Source: Diadema setosum
Lineage: Eukaryota > Echinodermata > Echinoidea > Diadematoida > Diadematidae
Direction: 5' to 3'
Length of the DNA stretch: 64,000 nucleotides
Assembly (NCBI GenBank): GCA_033980235.1
Contig: CM067067.1
Location: forward strand, 14,426,901 to 14,490,900
A model generated the notes under the pieces. That model saw only the letters and a program-made list of their open reading frames with translations, did not search any database and was not told the origin of the DNA. A program made the translations under genes and the position numbers. Shown piece by piece: positions 36,401 through 47,622 of this stretch. The number at the start of each line of letters is the position of its first letter. Position 1 is the first letter of the stretch.

Positions 36401-38502
36401 AGTCTTCCACTCACTTGCTCAACAGTTTTGAATACATCTTTTGATACCATTTTGACATGAATTCAAAAAATTCATATCCCAAACACCATATTATTTCAGA
36501 GTTGCAAGAATCTAGCAATGATGACTTTGAAAAGGGAAGCAGAATCACAATTTCTAAAATTGTGCATACCATCAGTATGCACAATGAAAAGATAGTTGCG
36601 ATATGATGCAGTCACCGACTTGCTCTATTTGCATATGTGATTGTGACTCATATCATTTTTTCTCAAAACATGATAAATTCCCAACTCCTTCCTTTGCTTT
36701 TCCTTTATTTCTGCATGGTCAGATTTTTATACCAGTCACAGACATTATGTTTTAGCTGGTGTTGGTTTGCCTGTAAGTCTGTCAAATGTTGAATTACAGC
36801 TGTAGTATCTTTATGTCAAAAATCATGACCATCTTCATGAATGATTTTATCTATTGATTTTTTTTTTTCATTTATCTATTTTTGCATGGAATGTCAGAAT
36901 TGGCTCAGGAACAAAATGAAAAATGTTTGGTGGTGATCCTAAAAAAACTTTGTAAAGGAGTATTTAGCATGAGAAGACAGAAAGGCACTAGTTGCAACAT
37001 TTTGATCTGTAACTTTGCATAATTCTACATCTATATATTTGCATGTGATTGGCATTAAAGTGAATCATAGGTCCTTGACTCTTCTTTTAAGTTTGAAGAA
37101 GATTCAGGACTTTGCTTGACCTGTTTGAAGTCACAGAAAGTGGCTTGCAACAGTGAACAGGTAAAGAACTGAGTGACATTTTTGGAAACCAAACTTCAAA
37201 GAAATTTCTGGAATAAAAGTTCGTCAAAATTTCAGCTGGGAATTTAGTGGCTGACAAAGTAATTAGTTTGACAGTTCATGCACAGTGATATGGACAAGTA
37301 TTAGTAGCAAAAGATGTGGCTACAAATTTTCTAAAACGTTCATTGCTAAAACACTACTCCTTTGAACACCAGTGGTGAAGCGAAAGGGCATTGTGAACTC
37401 CAAGGAATTTGTGCTGCATTAAATCCTTACTGCTTCTAAATATGATTGTCTTTTGCTTCTGATAGGGTGTGCACAGGACAGCATTATTCATTCTCCAGTA
37501 TCAGATGGGGCAAAAAAATTCATAGTCACATGCACTGATGAAAGAAAGGAATAGAGAAAAAAAAAGAAGAAAATATGTACTAAAATTGAAGGGAGAAGCT
37601 GCTCACGCATGCTAAAATGCGCTTATACAACTAGAGATGAGAAGAAGACAAAAACATTGCGCAGTGGAGCAGAAATAAGGAGTGTTTACTCTAAGAATTA
37701 TGGAGGCAAGATGCCGTCATTGGATGAAAGAAAAATGGATGTGAACCACAGGAAAAACAAACAGCGAGAGAAAGATGGAAAGAGAGAGAGGGGACATTGT
37801 GACTTTAAATCTGTTCTCCCACAGGGCGTGCCAAGTGAAAAATACATCTCTGAAACATTGCCCGGTGCCTCTCTGGAAATATTGCCTTGTTTTCACACAG
37901 ATATATATATATGCCACAGAAGTGAGGTTGGTGTGGTGAAACGCAGACAGCATCCCAGGGGGAGAGGAAAATAACGAAGGAGAGAATTAAACCCCTCTCT
38001 TGGAGGAGGTGGAGCCACCTTTGCTTGAATCTTATTTATGTGTCCTTCCTTTATAGATGTAACATTAGGACAGGAAAAGAAGGTAACAAGAAACTAAATT
38101 AGTAAATTCTATTGACCCAAGAAAAGTAAGAGAGAGAGAGACAAGAATTCTCTCAAGAGACTATTTGATAGTCGCATACCTATCATAACTGCTGTAGCAC
38201 GGCCACCACCTTTGAGGAATGACAATAAATGCAGACATTTATGGCGTTTGTGACAAAAACGAACTTTTGAAAATGCGATAGGGTCAAGGTGAAATACGAA
38301 TACATTCATGCAAGCACATGATCATGATATGCAAACACACAGCTAAAAAAGATCTCGATACAATAAGCTAAATGAATGCGTGTTCTACTTTGAGCAAGCA
38401 TACATTGTATTTTGAGCAGAAGTACAGCATGTCAGAGCTTGTAAAAGAGAGTTGGAACAGCTTAAGCAAATCCAGCACTAGATGTTCCTTTGCCTTTGAA
38501 AA

Positions 38503-38646
38503 CCTAAGAGGCATTTCATGAAGCATTTTGTCAGATATTTTTTCTGACAAACTGTTACAACATACTGAAATCCTTGCATCTGATCGGCTGAAAGCAAATT
38601 TGTCTGACATATTTGTCGTGCAAAATGCTTCATGAAATACCCCTAA
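38503..38646. mobile_element. Fold-back element of about 144 bp
   Basis: Left arm GCATTTCATGAAGCATTTTG and right arm CAAAATGCTTCATGAAATAC are inverted. A second inner pair, TCTGACAAA and its inverted variants (ATTTGTCTGACA), suggests a multi-stem palindrome. Confidence 0.75.
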
Positions 38647-39610
38647 ATCGCTACATTCCTTTGTCTTAAAAACCTGATCGCTGTGCGCCATACAGGATTT
38701 CATTTGCACTCATTGCTTGATTCCACTTGACTGTCTCTAATTGCAGAGGGTTACAACGTACTACAAATCATATCATCCTAAATCAACACCTGATCATGCA
38801 TTAAACAGATAAATCAAATATAACTCTGTTACCAGGATACACTGAATATGCAGATAAATATGTATACATACATTGTACATGTATCATGAGGTAATGCATT
38901 TGCATATTAGTGCAAGCAGTAAGAGATGTACAGGTATTTCAGAGACAAGCAAGGTTATTGCAAAAACTCAAAAGTACAGTACATGAACACAACATTGAAG
39001 TCAGCATTGTAAAAAGCCACCCTGTGGAGATAAGATGGTACATTACTTTTACAACTACAGTAATATATTCACTACATCAAAAGGACATTCATACTGTAAT
39101 GGCACAGTACCACCCCCCCCCCCAAAAGAAACAATAAAACATGTTTGTCATTCATGGATTAAATGATGCGCTCTCAATCACTGGCCGTACTGCAGTACTT
39201 TTTTCACTAAGATTATGCTGTATGAAAAAACAAGCAAGAACAAAAGTGATTCTCTCCCAATAAGAGTTCACACTTGGATCTAATCTGCTGAGATGGTCCA
39301 CGTGGAGATGCTCATTGAAGGAGCTTGTAATACTGATGCTTGCTCCCAATCTGAGGCTACCAGTATGCAAGGGTCAGTCGGCCAATCCCTTCTACGGTAA
39401 AGTGATGCGGGATCCGCTGAAGGTGCCAACTGGGAGGTATATAGTCTGAATACAAGCTTTATGTCGGACTAGACGGACGCAGCTAATGTGAGCTCCCGGA
39501 ACTTTCTCCAAACTACCTCTTTCGCTACAATTTCATGAGGTGCTGTACCAACGAACTGTATTATAATTAACCTGCAAATATCATCATTCAGAAAAGGACC
39601 AGTTATCAGC

Positions 39611-40564
39611 ATGAATACTCGCGCAAAAATTGGAAATAAAACGGGTAAATCTGTAGGGCGAAATGCCCTCTTGAGTGACACTTCAGTTGACACATTCAGT
39701 GACAGCGAAGCCGCCCCATACCCGGAACTCGACCATGCGTCTTCAGTCTCGGACACGCCCGCGGCGCCATCTAATAGCGACCTGGCTGTACTGATAACCA
39801 GTATGAAAACGGCTACTGAAACAAACAACGCCCAGCTCAACTCGAAGTTGGACACTCTCCTATCTGACGTTTACTCTCTGAAATCCGAAATGTCTGGTAT
39901 CAAAAAAACTGTTAACGAGCTGGAAAACTTTGCTACTGATGCCTCAAATCGGATTGGAGATATTGAAAGCAACCGCATCCCTGACGTGATAAAAAAACTG
40001 GAGAAAGTTAAAGACGAACTGGATGAGAAGCTCACACTTTTTGAAATTCACGAACGTAAACTGAATCTCCTAATCTACGGGAAACCCAATTCTACACGGG
40101 AGGATGTCTACGGTGAGTGCTTCTCTACCTTTGCTACGCTACTAAAAATTCCGGTGGAAGAAGCTATGCGCACCATACCCCTCATCAATGCCCACAGGCT
40201 TCCCAGGAGGGCCCCTGCTGGGAACACCGGAGCTGGCAACAAGTCCGACCCCATTATTGTTCGTCTTGGCCGTATGCAGGATCGCGACAGGATTCTACGC
40301 GCTTTCCAACAACGTCCACGCCAAACAGCTTCCACTTCGCGCGCCACGGACCCCACCATCACCATCCGTACTGACCTCCCGCCAGCCATGAAGCGGGAAC
40401 GTGGCAGGCTTGCTACCATTGCCTACAACCTAAGGAAAGAGCGCGGCAACTTGGCAACCAGGATAATAGTTAGTGGCACGCGAGTTATTTTGCAGACCAG
40501 AAACATCAGCAGCCCCAACGGCCCACCGTCGGCGTGGAACGCCTGGCAGGAAACACCACAGTAG
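39611..40564 (+). CDS. LINE ORF1 protein, L1-ORF1p-like (coiled coil, RRM, C-terminal domain)
   Basis: 317 codons, intact. Residues 1-55 are Ser/Asp-rich and probably disordered. Residues about 60-145 form a heptad-rich coiled coil (SLKSEMSGIKKTVNELENF, VKDELDEKLTLFEIHERK). Residues about 146-225 resemble the RRM of L1 ORF1p (LNLLIYGKP, INAHRLPRR, DPIIVRLGRMQDRDRILRAF). Residues about 240-305 match its C-terminal domain (ITIRTDLPPAMKRERGRLAT, IAYNLRKERGN, RVILQTR). Such proteins trimerise, bind element RNA and act as nucleic-acid chaperones; this is family knowledge. Codons are much more GC-rich than in ORF2, which is odd for two genes of one element. Confidence 0.88.
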   Translation: MNTRAKIGNKTGKSVGRNALLSDTSVDTFSDSEAAPYPELDHASSVSDTPAAPSNSDLAVLITSMKTATETNNAQLNSKLDTLLSDVYSLKSEMSGIKKTVNELENFATDASNRIGDIESNRIPDVIKKLEKVKDELDEKLTLFEIHERKLNLLIYGKPNSTREDVYGECFSTFATLLKIPVEEAMRTIPLINAHRLPRRAPAGNTGAGNKSDPIIVRLGRMQDRDRILRAFQQRPRQTASTSRATDPTITIRTDLPPAMKRERGRLATIAYNLRKERGNLATRIIVSGTRVILQTRNISSPNGPPSAWNAWQETPQ

Positions 40565-40789
40565 ACTACTTACAAGTAAGAAATTGATTAGGCAAAGCAA
40601 TGACTATATACAAAATGTCTACTTTTGAATAGGCCTACATGCTGATTTGAGCTGACTTGCGTCCCATGTATAATCCAGATAAAGTGGATTTTTTTTTTCT
40701 CTCTCTTTTCTGGTTTTGTGTACTGACATCATACAGAATTGAAGTAACAGTTAATAATCAATTTTCATTCATAAGAAATTATAAGGGCA

Positions 40790-41345
40790 GGTGTAATTTT
40801 ACGAGTTGGTGCATCAGATTTACTGTATACTGCATTGCCATTTTATGTGGTAACAAATCCCAAACCGCTATACATGCAGTTATACTTGTGTGAGAGAGTG
40901 TGCCAACCATATTCATCCTGACAATATATCTATTTTTTAGCATTGTTGCCAACGGTTCTGATTACTGCTCAGTAATGTTGACATATAGCTTTGAAAAAAA
41001 AAATAACACTAGGGCCTATACAGTTTCATTTTTTCCTTTTTGTTCTAGTACAGTATAATACGAGACAATCTTAACTCACACCTACTATACTTGGTGTTAT
41101 TAGATTCACTCTCTGTACTGCATTGTCACTTTCTATGTGCTATGAAATCTCGCAACCGCCATACATGCAGTTATTCTAAAGCGTATGAGTGTGCCAACTC
41201 CATTCTTACAACATATCTACTTTTTAGTACCGTTGACAGCTGTACTCTTCAGTAATGTTGATAGCTTTGAAACAATTAACATGACATAGTATTCATTTTC
41301 CCCTTTGTTCATAACACAGTATCCTTATAAACGAGTCAATTTCCT
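40790..41345. repeat. Degenerate tandem duplication, period about 290 bp
   Basis: Ordered matches about 290 bp apart include ACTGCATTG, ATACATGCAGTTAT, GTGTGCCAAC, ATATCTA followed by TTTTTAG, CAGTAATGTTGA and ATAGCTTTGAAA. It lies inside the LINE inter-ORF spacer. LINE regulatory regions are sometimes built of such repeats, but here it is between the ORFs. Confidence 0.75.
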
Positions 41346-42180
41346 TTGTTGAGTCTTCACCCATCTCTGATACTAAAAGTGCACCATCAACGGGACAGCA
41401 AGGTGTACGGAGGCTATACCACTGTTTCCTTTTTTTTTCCTTCTCTCTCTCTCTATACTTAATTTGGTTGTAAACGAAATTGCATATATATATTGAGTCT
41501 TAATAGACCCCCGATATTCACCTAGGATGTATCAGAAGGGGTAACCAAGTGAACGAATATCAATGCCTTTTTCCAATATTTTTCTGATTTGTACGGTCTT
41601 ACATAGAATACACAGATTTAATCTATTTTGTTTGCCACAATATTACGTATGCGCTTTGAACGCATATGTAAGAACAGGTTTAGGTTTTATCGAGCAGGTG
41701 TAGAATCACGTATCCCATCCCAGCGAATAGTTTCGCAATCCTGCAGCCCTTTGAATTATTGTTCTTGTTGACTTTCTTTTTACACACGGAGTGCTATTAA
41801 GCTCTTGTTGTCGTCAACCCACGTAGAAAACAACAATGACACCTGTCTTCACACCGTATTATATAATCTGACATTTGTGTTTAATAGCACTGACCTATCG
41901 AAGGTGATTCTCAGTATGACAATGACACCATTTTGAGCCCGTTTTCTCCACCGTTCTCCGCAGGCAGCCTTAATCATATACAGAGTGTGACATTCCTTCT
42001 AGCTATTAGCTACCGACGATCAGATCTTGCCTTTCTTCTTCTCCTTCTTTTCCTCTTCTTTTTCCCTTTATCGTTTTCTGGAGTGACGGGTCATTGACAT
42101 CAAACTTATCATGTTCCTCCTAATCTGACTTGCATCTAGTCATGATATCCCGCATTATTCTGTCACATTGTCACCACGTT

Positions 42181-42310
42181 TGTTACCATGTTAATCACTG
42201 AGTGGTGGTCTGAAATCGAGTTGTTTTTTACGTAATAATTCTACCTGAAATTGTGTTAATTTCTCACCTTGTTCATCACTGAATGGTGATCTTAAATCGA
42301 ATTATCTTTC
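42181..42310. repeat. Short tandem duplication, period about 80 bp
   Basis: ATCACTGAGTGGTGGTCTGA then AATCGAGTT, and about 80 bases later ATCACTGAATGGTGATCTTA then AATCGAATT. Each is followed by a T-rich stretch and CTACG or TTACG. It lies within the LINE spacer. Confidence 0.7.
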
Positions 42311-44304
42311 TACGGATATGTAATGCTCGAGCCACACATTTTTTTTTTTTTTTTTAAATGTAATAAAATTGAATTTAAGATTTATAGCATGCTGTTTTGT
42401 TTGATATAAAACACAGTTGATCTGTTAACAAAAAGTAGTATTTTATTTGGATAAAAATACGACACATTAAGTTATTTGGATGCGATTTTTTTTTCTTTCT
42501 CTCTTCCGTAGCTCAGTAGTCGTTTTTCTTTTCTGTATAACGATATACGAGTTGAATTTTGATTCATCTCTTGATAATATATAATGTGTATTAATAGTAT
42601 TATTTTAATATACGAATTAACAAGGAACAAAGCTGTAAAGTTATAAATATGATACATTTTTCTCTTATGTTTCTTTTTTATTTGACTTATTATGAACATA
42701 GACCCACACGCGTCTTTGGCGTATGCAGGTACTTAGTTTATTTTGTGTGGGTGTGACGAGAAGTCCGTATCAGTGTATGTCAGACAATCCATGTGTATGG
42801 TTTACTCAACAAGAGAGGAATTATTGCGATAAGCTTTAGTTCAGTAAACCAAGGCCTTGTTCTTTTGATTTTTCAGGGCTTTTCTCTCTCCCTTTTCCCA
42901 ATTTACATGTTATTTCGGCAATGTCTGTCATTATACAATTCATTTCAAGTAAACAATCACATCTGTGTTCACATTGTGCGATGAATGTAAATTGAAATAA
43001 TTTGACTGCTTTGGGTGATTTACAATGAAGGTAATGGCGTGATAGGGACATTCCGCGTGCCGGTATTTCTCGACCCCTTTCTTATTGTTCGCCATAGTAA
43101 CCAAAGAAGAAATGCTGACGTAATGACCAAGAGGTCGTAGCATCCCTCAATTCTTCTTCTTCTTCTAGATCGGGCAGCAACCCTGGAAGGGGGGGGGGGG
43201 GAGGAGTGTCTTTTACGGGCGTACGACTCGCCAATGGTTGTATTCTTTGTAACTACTGATTGCCAGGTGCTGAGGATTGGTCGCTGGCCCGGGTGTTATA
43301 ACCGATCATTGTTCTAGACTTTATGTTTGTGTGTGCTTCGTAGGTCTCATCCCCCTCCCTCCCTCTCTCTCTCTCTTTACACATTTTTTTCCTTGAACTC
43401 ACGAAATTTGAGGTCTTCCCTGACTTCCCCTCCTTCTATTAATTTTTTTTCCTCCTCTGTTACATGTGATATATGGTATACAAAACTGAGATTTGATATT
43501 AGTTGATCATAAAGATAAACGATCCGTATATTTTGCTTCTTCTCTTGTCACATGTGTTGCAGTACATTCAATAACTGAGATTCAATAACGACAAACTATT
43601 CTGTTGATAATCGTGCTGCTTTCATTCTTCATTCTTCTTTTTTTATCCTTGTGTTGTGAGTCGCCCTCGGGTATTTTCATTTTCATTTTCATTTGCTGGT
43701 TGCCAGCCACGCAGTAAATCACAAAAGTACATTTCATTTGAAAATTGCATATTGTATCTTTGGGGTCAAAATAATTGTTACCCCAAAACTGGTGTGATTA
43801 AAGTGTATGTTTGGAGGTACATTGTGTAATGTTCTCCCAGTGACACATCGATTTGCTTTGTACTGGGTCCATTGACATGCTATTTGTTCTGCGTTGAGTC
43901 ATTATTGTCGCAAGTATTTGTGTACCTCTGTATGTTTATTATTTCACAAATACGCAACTGCATTTAAAATCGTACAATAATTTGCCTAGCACTCATTTCG
44001 AATGACTATACTGTGAACAACGTTATGTTCCTGTATGCAACGGAAACGGTCCATCTGATTTGATTCCGGGGAAGGTATATCAATATTTAATGCTGAGATT
44101 TCTAGATGCACATTCGAATTATGCTGTTAATTTGTATCCCTTTTCTTTACTTTTGCTGATCACGCAGACATATAACCTATAATGTGCATTAATTTCCCCC
44201 TCCTTTTTTTTCTGTAGTAAGATAATCATTCATCATTTCATTAGAATCCAGACAATCTAAGCACGCCGGGAGCTCCGTCATGGATATACCCATGTTAGGT
44301 ATTC

Positions 44305-44328
44305 TACACAAGGCCATGGCCTTGTGTA
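44305..44328. other. 24-bp perfect palindrome upstream of LINE ORF2
   Basis: The half-site TACACAAGGCCA is followed directly by its reverse complement TGGCCTTGTGTA. It lies about 200 bases upstream of the ORF2 start codon. As RNA it could form a hairpin only with a reduced loop; as DNA it is a candidate binding site. Confidence 0.85.
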
Positions 44329-44526
44329 CATGTACTATCCGCAACGATGTTGATTCTGTGTTATCTGTGTTCATGTTCGTTCCATTGTTTTGTGTGTGTT
44401 TCATGTTTCTCTGTACGCATTTCGGTTCCCCTTCTTCTTCCAGGTCCGCATACCCCCACGTAGCTGCTGAGTTAGGTCCGGGCGGGAGGCCAGTTATTAA
44501 CCCCCGAATATGTTACATTTTAACCC

Positions 44527-47500
44527 ATGACTAATATAACAAATTTTGTTTTTAATTCTTTGAATAGTGATGAATTTTATGATACAGTAAGGCACTCTGA
44601 ATCTGATCATGTAAACATTATTTCCAGTTCGTATGAAGATTATATATCCAATAAATACAATACCTCAGCACAAGAATTTGAATATAATTTTGACTCAAAT
44701 GACCCGGTTCAGAAACCATCATGTGTTTATTTGACTGAAAATCAGTATAAAAATCGAATTACGAAGACAGATGATGAAACATTTTTGCTAACTCACTTAA
44801 ACATACGCAGTATTAATAGAAACTTCGACAAGTTGCGTTTATTTTTAGAAAATCCAGATCAAAAATCTTGCTCCATTATAGGGCTTACAGAAACATGGTT
44901 GAATTCCAATATCAGTAATTCATTTTCTTTACCCGGATTCGAATTTGTATTTAGAAATAGAAACGAGAGAGTTGGTGGTGGAGTTGGTTTGTATATCTCG
45001 AAAAAATTTACATATATTATGCATGAGGAGATAAGTGTTATGAGCGATGTACTCGAATCCCTATTTATTGAATTGATAAATCCACATGGAAAAAATACTG
45101 TGATTGGCGTAATTTACAGACCCCCTCGGTCGAATTTGAATGATTTTATGACAGCTTTGCAGGATTTAGTACAAAATCCCATTATACTCAATAAAGATAC
45201 ATTTCTGATGGGCGATTTTAATATCGATCTCATGAAATGTAACTCCCAAAATAGCCCACAAGAATTTATAGAAATATTAATGTCTGCTTCGTTTTTACCA
45301 TTAATCTCCAAGCCTACCCGCGTCGCCAGCCAATCGGCTACCCTCATAGACAACATTTTTTGTAATGTTCTTCCACTTCCTGAGTCTGGTATCGTCCTCT
45401 CAGACATCACTGACCATTATCCTATATTTGCCCAGGTTCCAATCAAATTGACTAAACAAAATAATTATTATAAGCGACGTAAGATTACTGCAGATAATCT
45501 TACAAGTCTCCAAAACAGTTTAAAAGAAGTTGATTGGTCTTCTGTATACAACACTACCGATGTCAACTTTTCTTATGACTATCTCATATCTATTATTACC
45601 TCCGAAATTGATAACCACATTCCCCTGCGCAACATAAAAAATAGATATAAGCAAATTCCAAGACTGCCATGGATAACTCAGTCTATATTACGATCTATAA
45701 ATAGGAAAAATAATTTGTTTTATAAATACAGATGCAACCCCACTGAAAAAAATAAGAAAAAATATGTTTCATATAAAAACACACTCACTAAATTATTACG
45801 AACGCAGAAGAAAAATTTTTATGTTAATCAGATAAGCAAATATAAAAATGATATTAAAAACACATGGAAAACATTAAAAAATGCTATGAACACACCTAAC
45901 AATTCATCCGATATTTCTGAAGTTCGATGGGGCAATGCCTCCAGTAACACTCCCGCTGGCATGGCTGAAATATTCAATGACTATTTCTCCTCAATTGGAA
46001 AAAATCTTTCTCAAAATATTCCTCCTTCTAGTAAATCTTTTAGTGATTTTTTGGATTCACCTAACTCCAAAACTATATTTTTCGACCCAACATATAGAGA
46101 AGAAGTAACAAAGATCGTGGCCAATTTGAAAGAAGGAAAAAGTCCTGGCCATGACGGAATTGACAACCATTTGATAAAAAACATAATTCCCCAAATAGTG
46201 GATCCCTTAGTACACATTATCAACTCATCGCTTACAACCGGCCAAGTACCAAATAGTATGAAAATTGCGAAAGTAATTCCTATTTATAAGAAAGGGGAGA
46301 AGGATGATGTCAATAACTATAGACCTATATCTTTATTATCTTCTATTTCTAAGATTCTCGAAAGAATAGTTTATATCAGGACAGCACGTTTTCTTAAATC
46401 CTGTGACATATTTTCAAATTCTCAATTTGGATTTAGAGAAAACCACAACACAACACACGCATTACTCGCCCTCATCGACAAAGTCACACACGCACTCGAA
46501 ACATTTTCACACACAATAGGTATCTTCTTGGACTTCTCCAAGGCCTTTGACACGATTAACCATGGAATACTTCTCGCCAAATTATCTCATTATGGCATAC
46601 GTGGAAAGGCCTTGGAGTGGTTCACGAGTTACCTATCAGAAAGATCCCAATTTGTACATGTCAACGGCTTTGACTCTCAAAATAAAACAATTGCATGTGG
46701 TGTTCCTCAAGGGAGCTTACTAGGCCCACTGTTATTCATTATTTATATCAATGATTTTCATAGATCCTCGGAGAAACTATCTCTCATATTATTCGCGGAT
46801 GACTCTAACCTTTTCTTTTCCCACCCAGACCCAAATATCCTAACAAGCACAGTAAATGATGAATTGAAAAAGGTTATACAATGGATATACGCAAACAAAT
46901 TGTCACTAAATACTCAAAAAACAAAATTTATGCTTTTTAGTAACTCTTTAGACAGCCTCCCAGGTAATATAACATTTGATACTACTCCCCTAGAAGAAGT
47001 TTCTTCTTTTAAATTTCTTGGTGTTTGTGTTGATAACAAGCTTTCATGGAGGAATCATATCAATAACATATGTAAAATCATTTCACGTAATATTGGCGTC
47101 ATGAACAGATTAAAATATTATCTTCCTTCTTCTGCATTATTAACTCTTTATTTTAGCTTAATATTACCTTATTTGAATTATGGAATTCTTGCTTGGGGTA
47201 ATACATATCAGATATTACTAGATAAACTTCTTTTATTACAAAAGAAAGCGCTCAGAATTGTTTTTAATCTACATACCCGAGAACACACAGATGCTTTGTT
47301 TTTTGACCATAAAATACTAAAAATAAAAGATTTGTATGTGTTTCAACTTGGTCAGTTTATGTTTAATTATAACAGTAATTTTTTACCTAAAATATTTCAT
47401 GACTTATTTCATCGAAACAGTCATGTACATAATTATCCCACGCGACGATCCGATGAATATCATCTTCCATTAATGAGAACCGCACATGCCCAAAGTACAT

Positions 47501-47622
47501 TTCTTTATACCGGACCCAAACTTTGGAATAATCTAGACAATAGTTTAAAAGATTCCCCTAAATTCGTCACATTTAAATACAAATTCAGAAAATATTTACT
47601 CTCTACCTATAATTTTAGATAA
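44527..47622 (+). CDS. LINE ORF2 polyprotein: APE-type endonuclease and reverse transcriptase, intact
   Basis: 1031 codons with no interruption. An in-frame TAA just upstream supports the ATG at 44527. The endonuclease/exonuclease/phosphatase domain spans about residues 86-305 with LNIRSIN, LTETW (catalytic Glu 122), YRPPRS, MGDFN (229-232), LIDNIF and the SDITDH motif. The reverse transcriptase spans about residues 520-840 with GKSPGHDGI, YRPISLL, QFGFR, LDFSKAFDTINH, GVPQGSLLGPLLF, catalytic FADD (756-759) and FLGV. The C-terminal region retains the GPKLWNNL segment typical of CR1/L2-like elements. I see no RNase H. The enzyme nicks target DNA and primes reverse transcription there. All catalytic motifs appear intact, so it could be recently active. 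Confidence 0.96.
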   Translation: MTNITNFVFNSLNSDEFYDTVRHSESDHVNIISSSYEDYISNKYNTSAQEFEYNFDSNDPVQKPSCVYLTENQYKNRITKTDDETFLLTHLNIRSINRNFDKLRLFLENPDQKSCSIIGLTETWLNSNISNSFSLPGFEFVFRNRNERVGGGVGLYISKKFTYIMHEEISVMSDVLESLFIELINPHGKNTVIGVIYRPPRSNLNDFMTALQDLVQNPIILNKDTFLMGDFNIDLMKCNSQNSPQEFIEILMSASFLPLISKPTRVASQSATLIDNIFCNVLPLPESGIVLSDITDHYPIFAQVPIKLTKQNNYYKRRKITADNLTSLQNSLKEVDWSSVYNTTDVNFSYDYLISIITSEIDNHIPLRNIKNRYKQIPRLPWITQSILRSINRKNNLFYKYRCNPTEKNKKKYVSYKNTLTKLLRTQKKNFYVNQISKYKNDIKNTWKTLKNAMNTPNNSSDISEVRWGNASSNTPAGMAEIFNDYFSSIGKNLSQNIPPSSKSFSDFLDSPNSKTIFFDPTYREEVTKIVANLKEGKSPGHDGIDNHLIKNIIPQIVDPLVHIINSSLTTGQVPNSMKIAKVIPIYKKGEKDDVNNYRPISLLSSISKILERIVYIRTARFLKSCDIFSNSQFGFRENHNTTHALLALIDKVTHALETFSHTIGIFLDFSKAFDTINHGILLAKLSHYGIRGKALEWFTSYLSERSQFVHVNGFDSQNKTIACGVPQGSLLGPLLFIIYINDFHRSSEKLSLILFADDSNLFFSHPDPNILTSTVNDELKKVIQWIYANKLSLNTQKTKFMLFSNSLDSLPGNITFDTTPLEEVSSFKFLGVCVDNKLSWRNHINNICKIISRNIGVMNRLKYYLPSSALLTLYFSLILPYLNYGILAWGNTYQILLDKLLLLQKKALRIVFNLHTREHTDALFFDHKILKIKDLYVFQLGQFMFNYNSNFLPKIFHDLFHRNSHVHNYPTRRSDEYHLPLMRTAHAQSTFLYTGPKLWNNLDNSLKDSPKFVTFKYKFRKYLLSTYNFR

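Larger units (their letters stand above)
40565..44526 (+). other. Unusually long spacer between LINE ORF1 and ORF2 (about 4 kb)
   Basis: No frame longer than about 85 codons and no recognised domain. It holds two degenerate tandem duplications (40790-41345 and 42181-42310), a G-run at 43189-43201, a CTTCTTCTTCTTCTTCTAG acceptor-like motif near 43150 and a 24-bp perfect palindrome at 44305-44328. It may be an intrinsic internal UTR or an inserted foreign segment. Confidence 0.7.

Noticed and set aside
38368..38709. 113-codon open frame on the - strand
   Set aside because: It spans the fold-back element at 38503-38646 and lacks protein-like composition or splice context.
40108..40419. Open frames overlapping ORF1 in other frames
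   Set aside because: Shadows of the GC-rich ORF1 coding sequence.
45114..45410. 98-codon open frame antisense to ORF2
   Set aside because: Shadow of the endonuclease domain of ORF2, which has clear motifs on the + strand.
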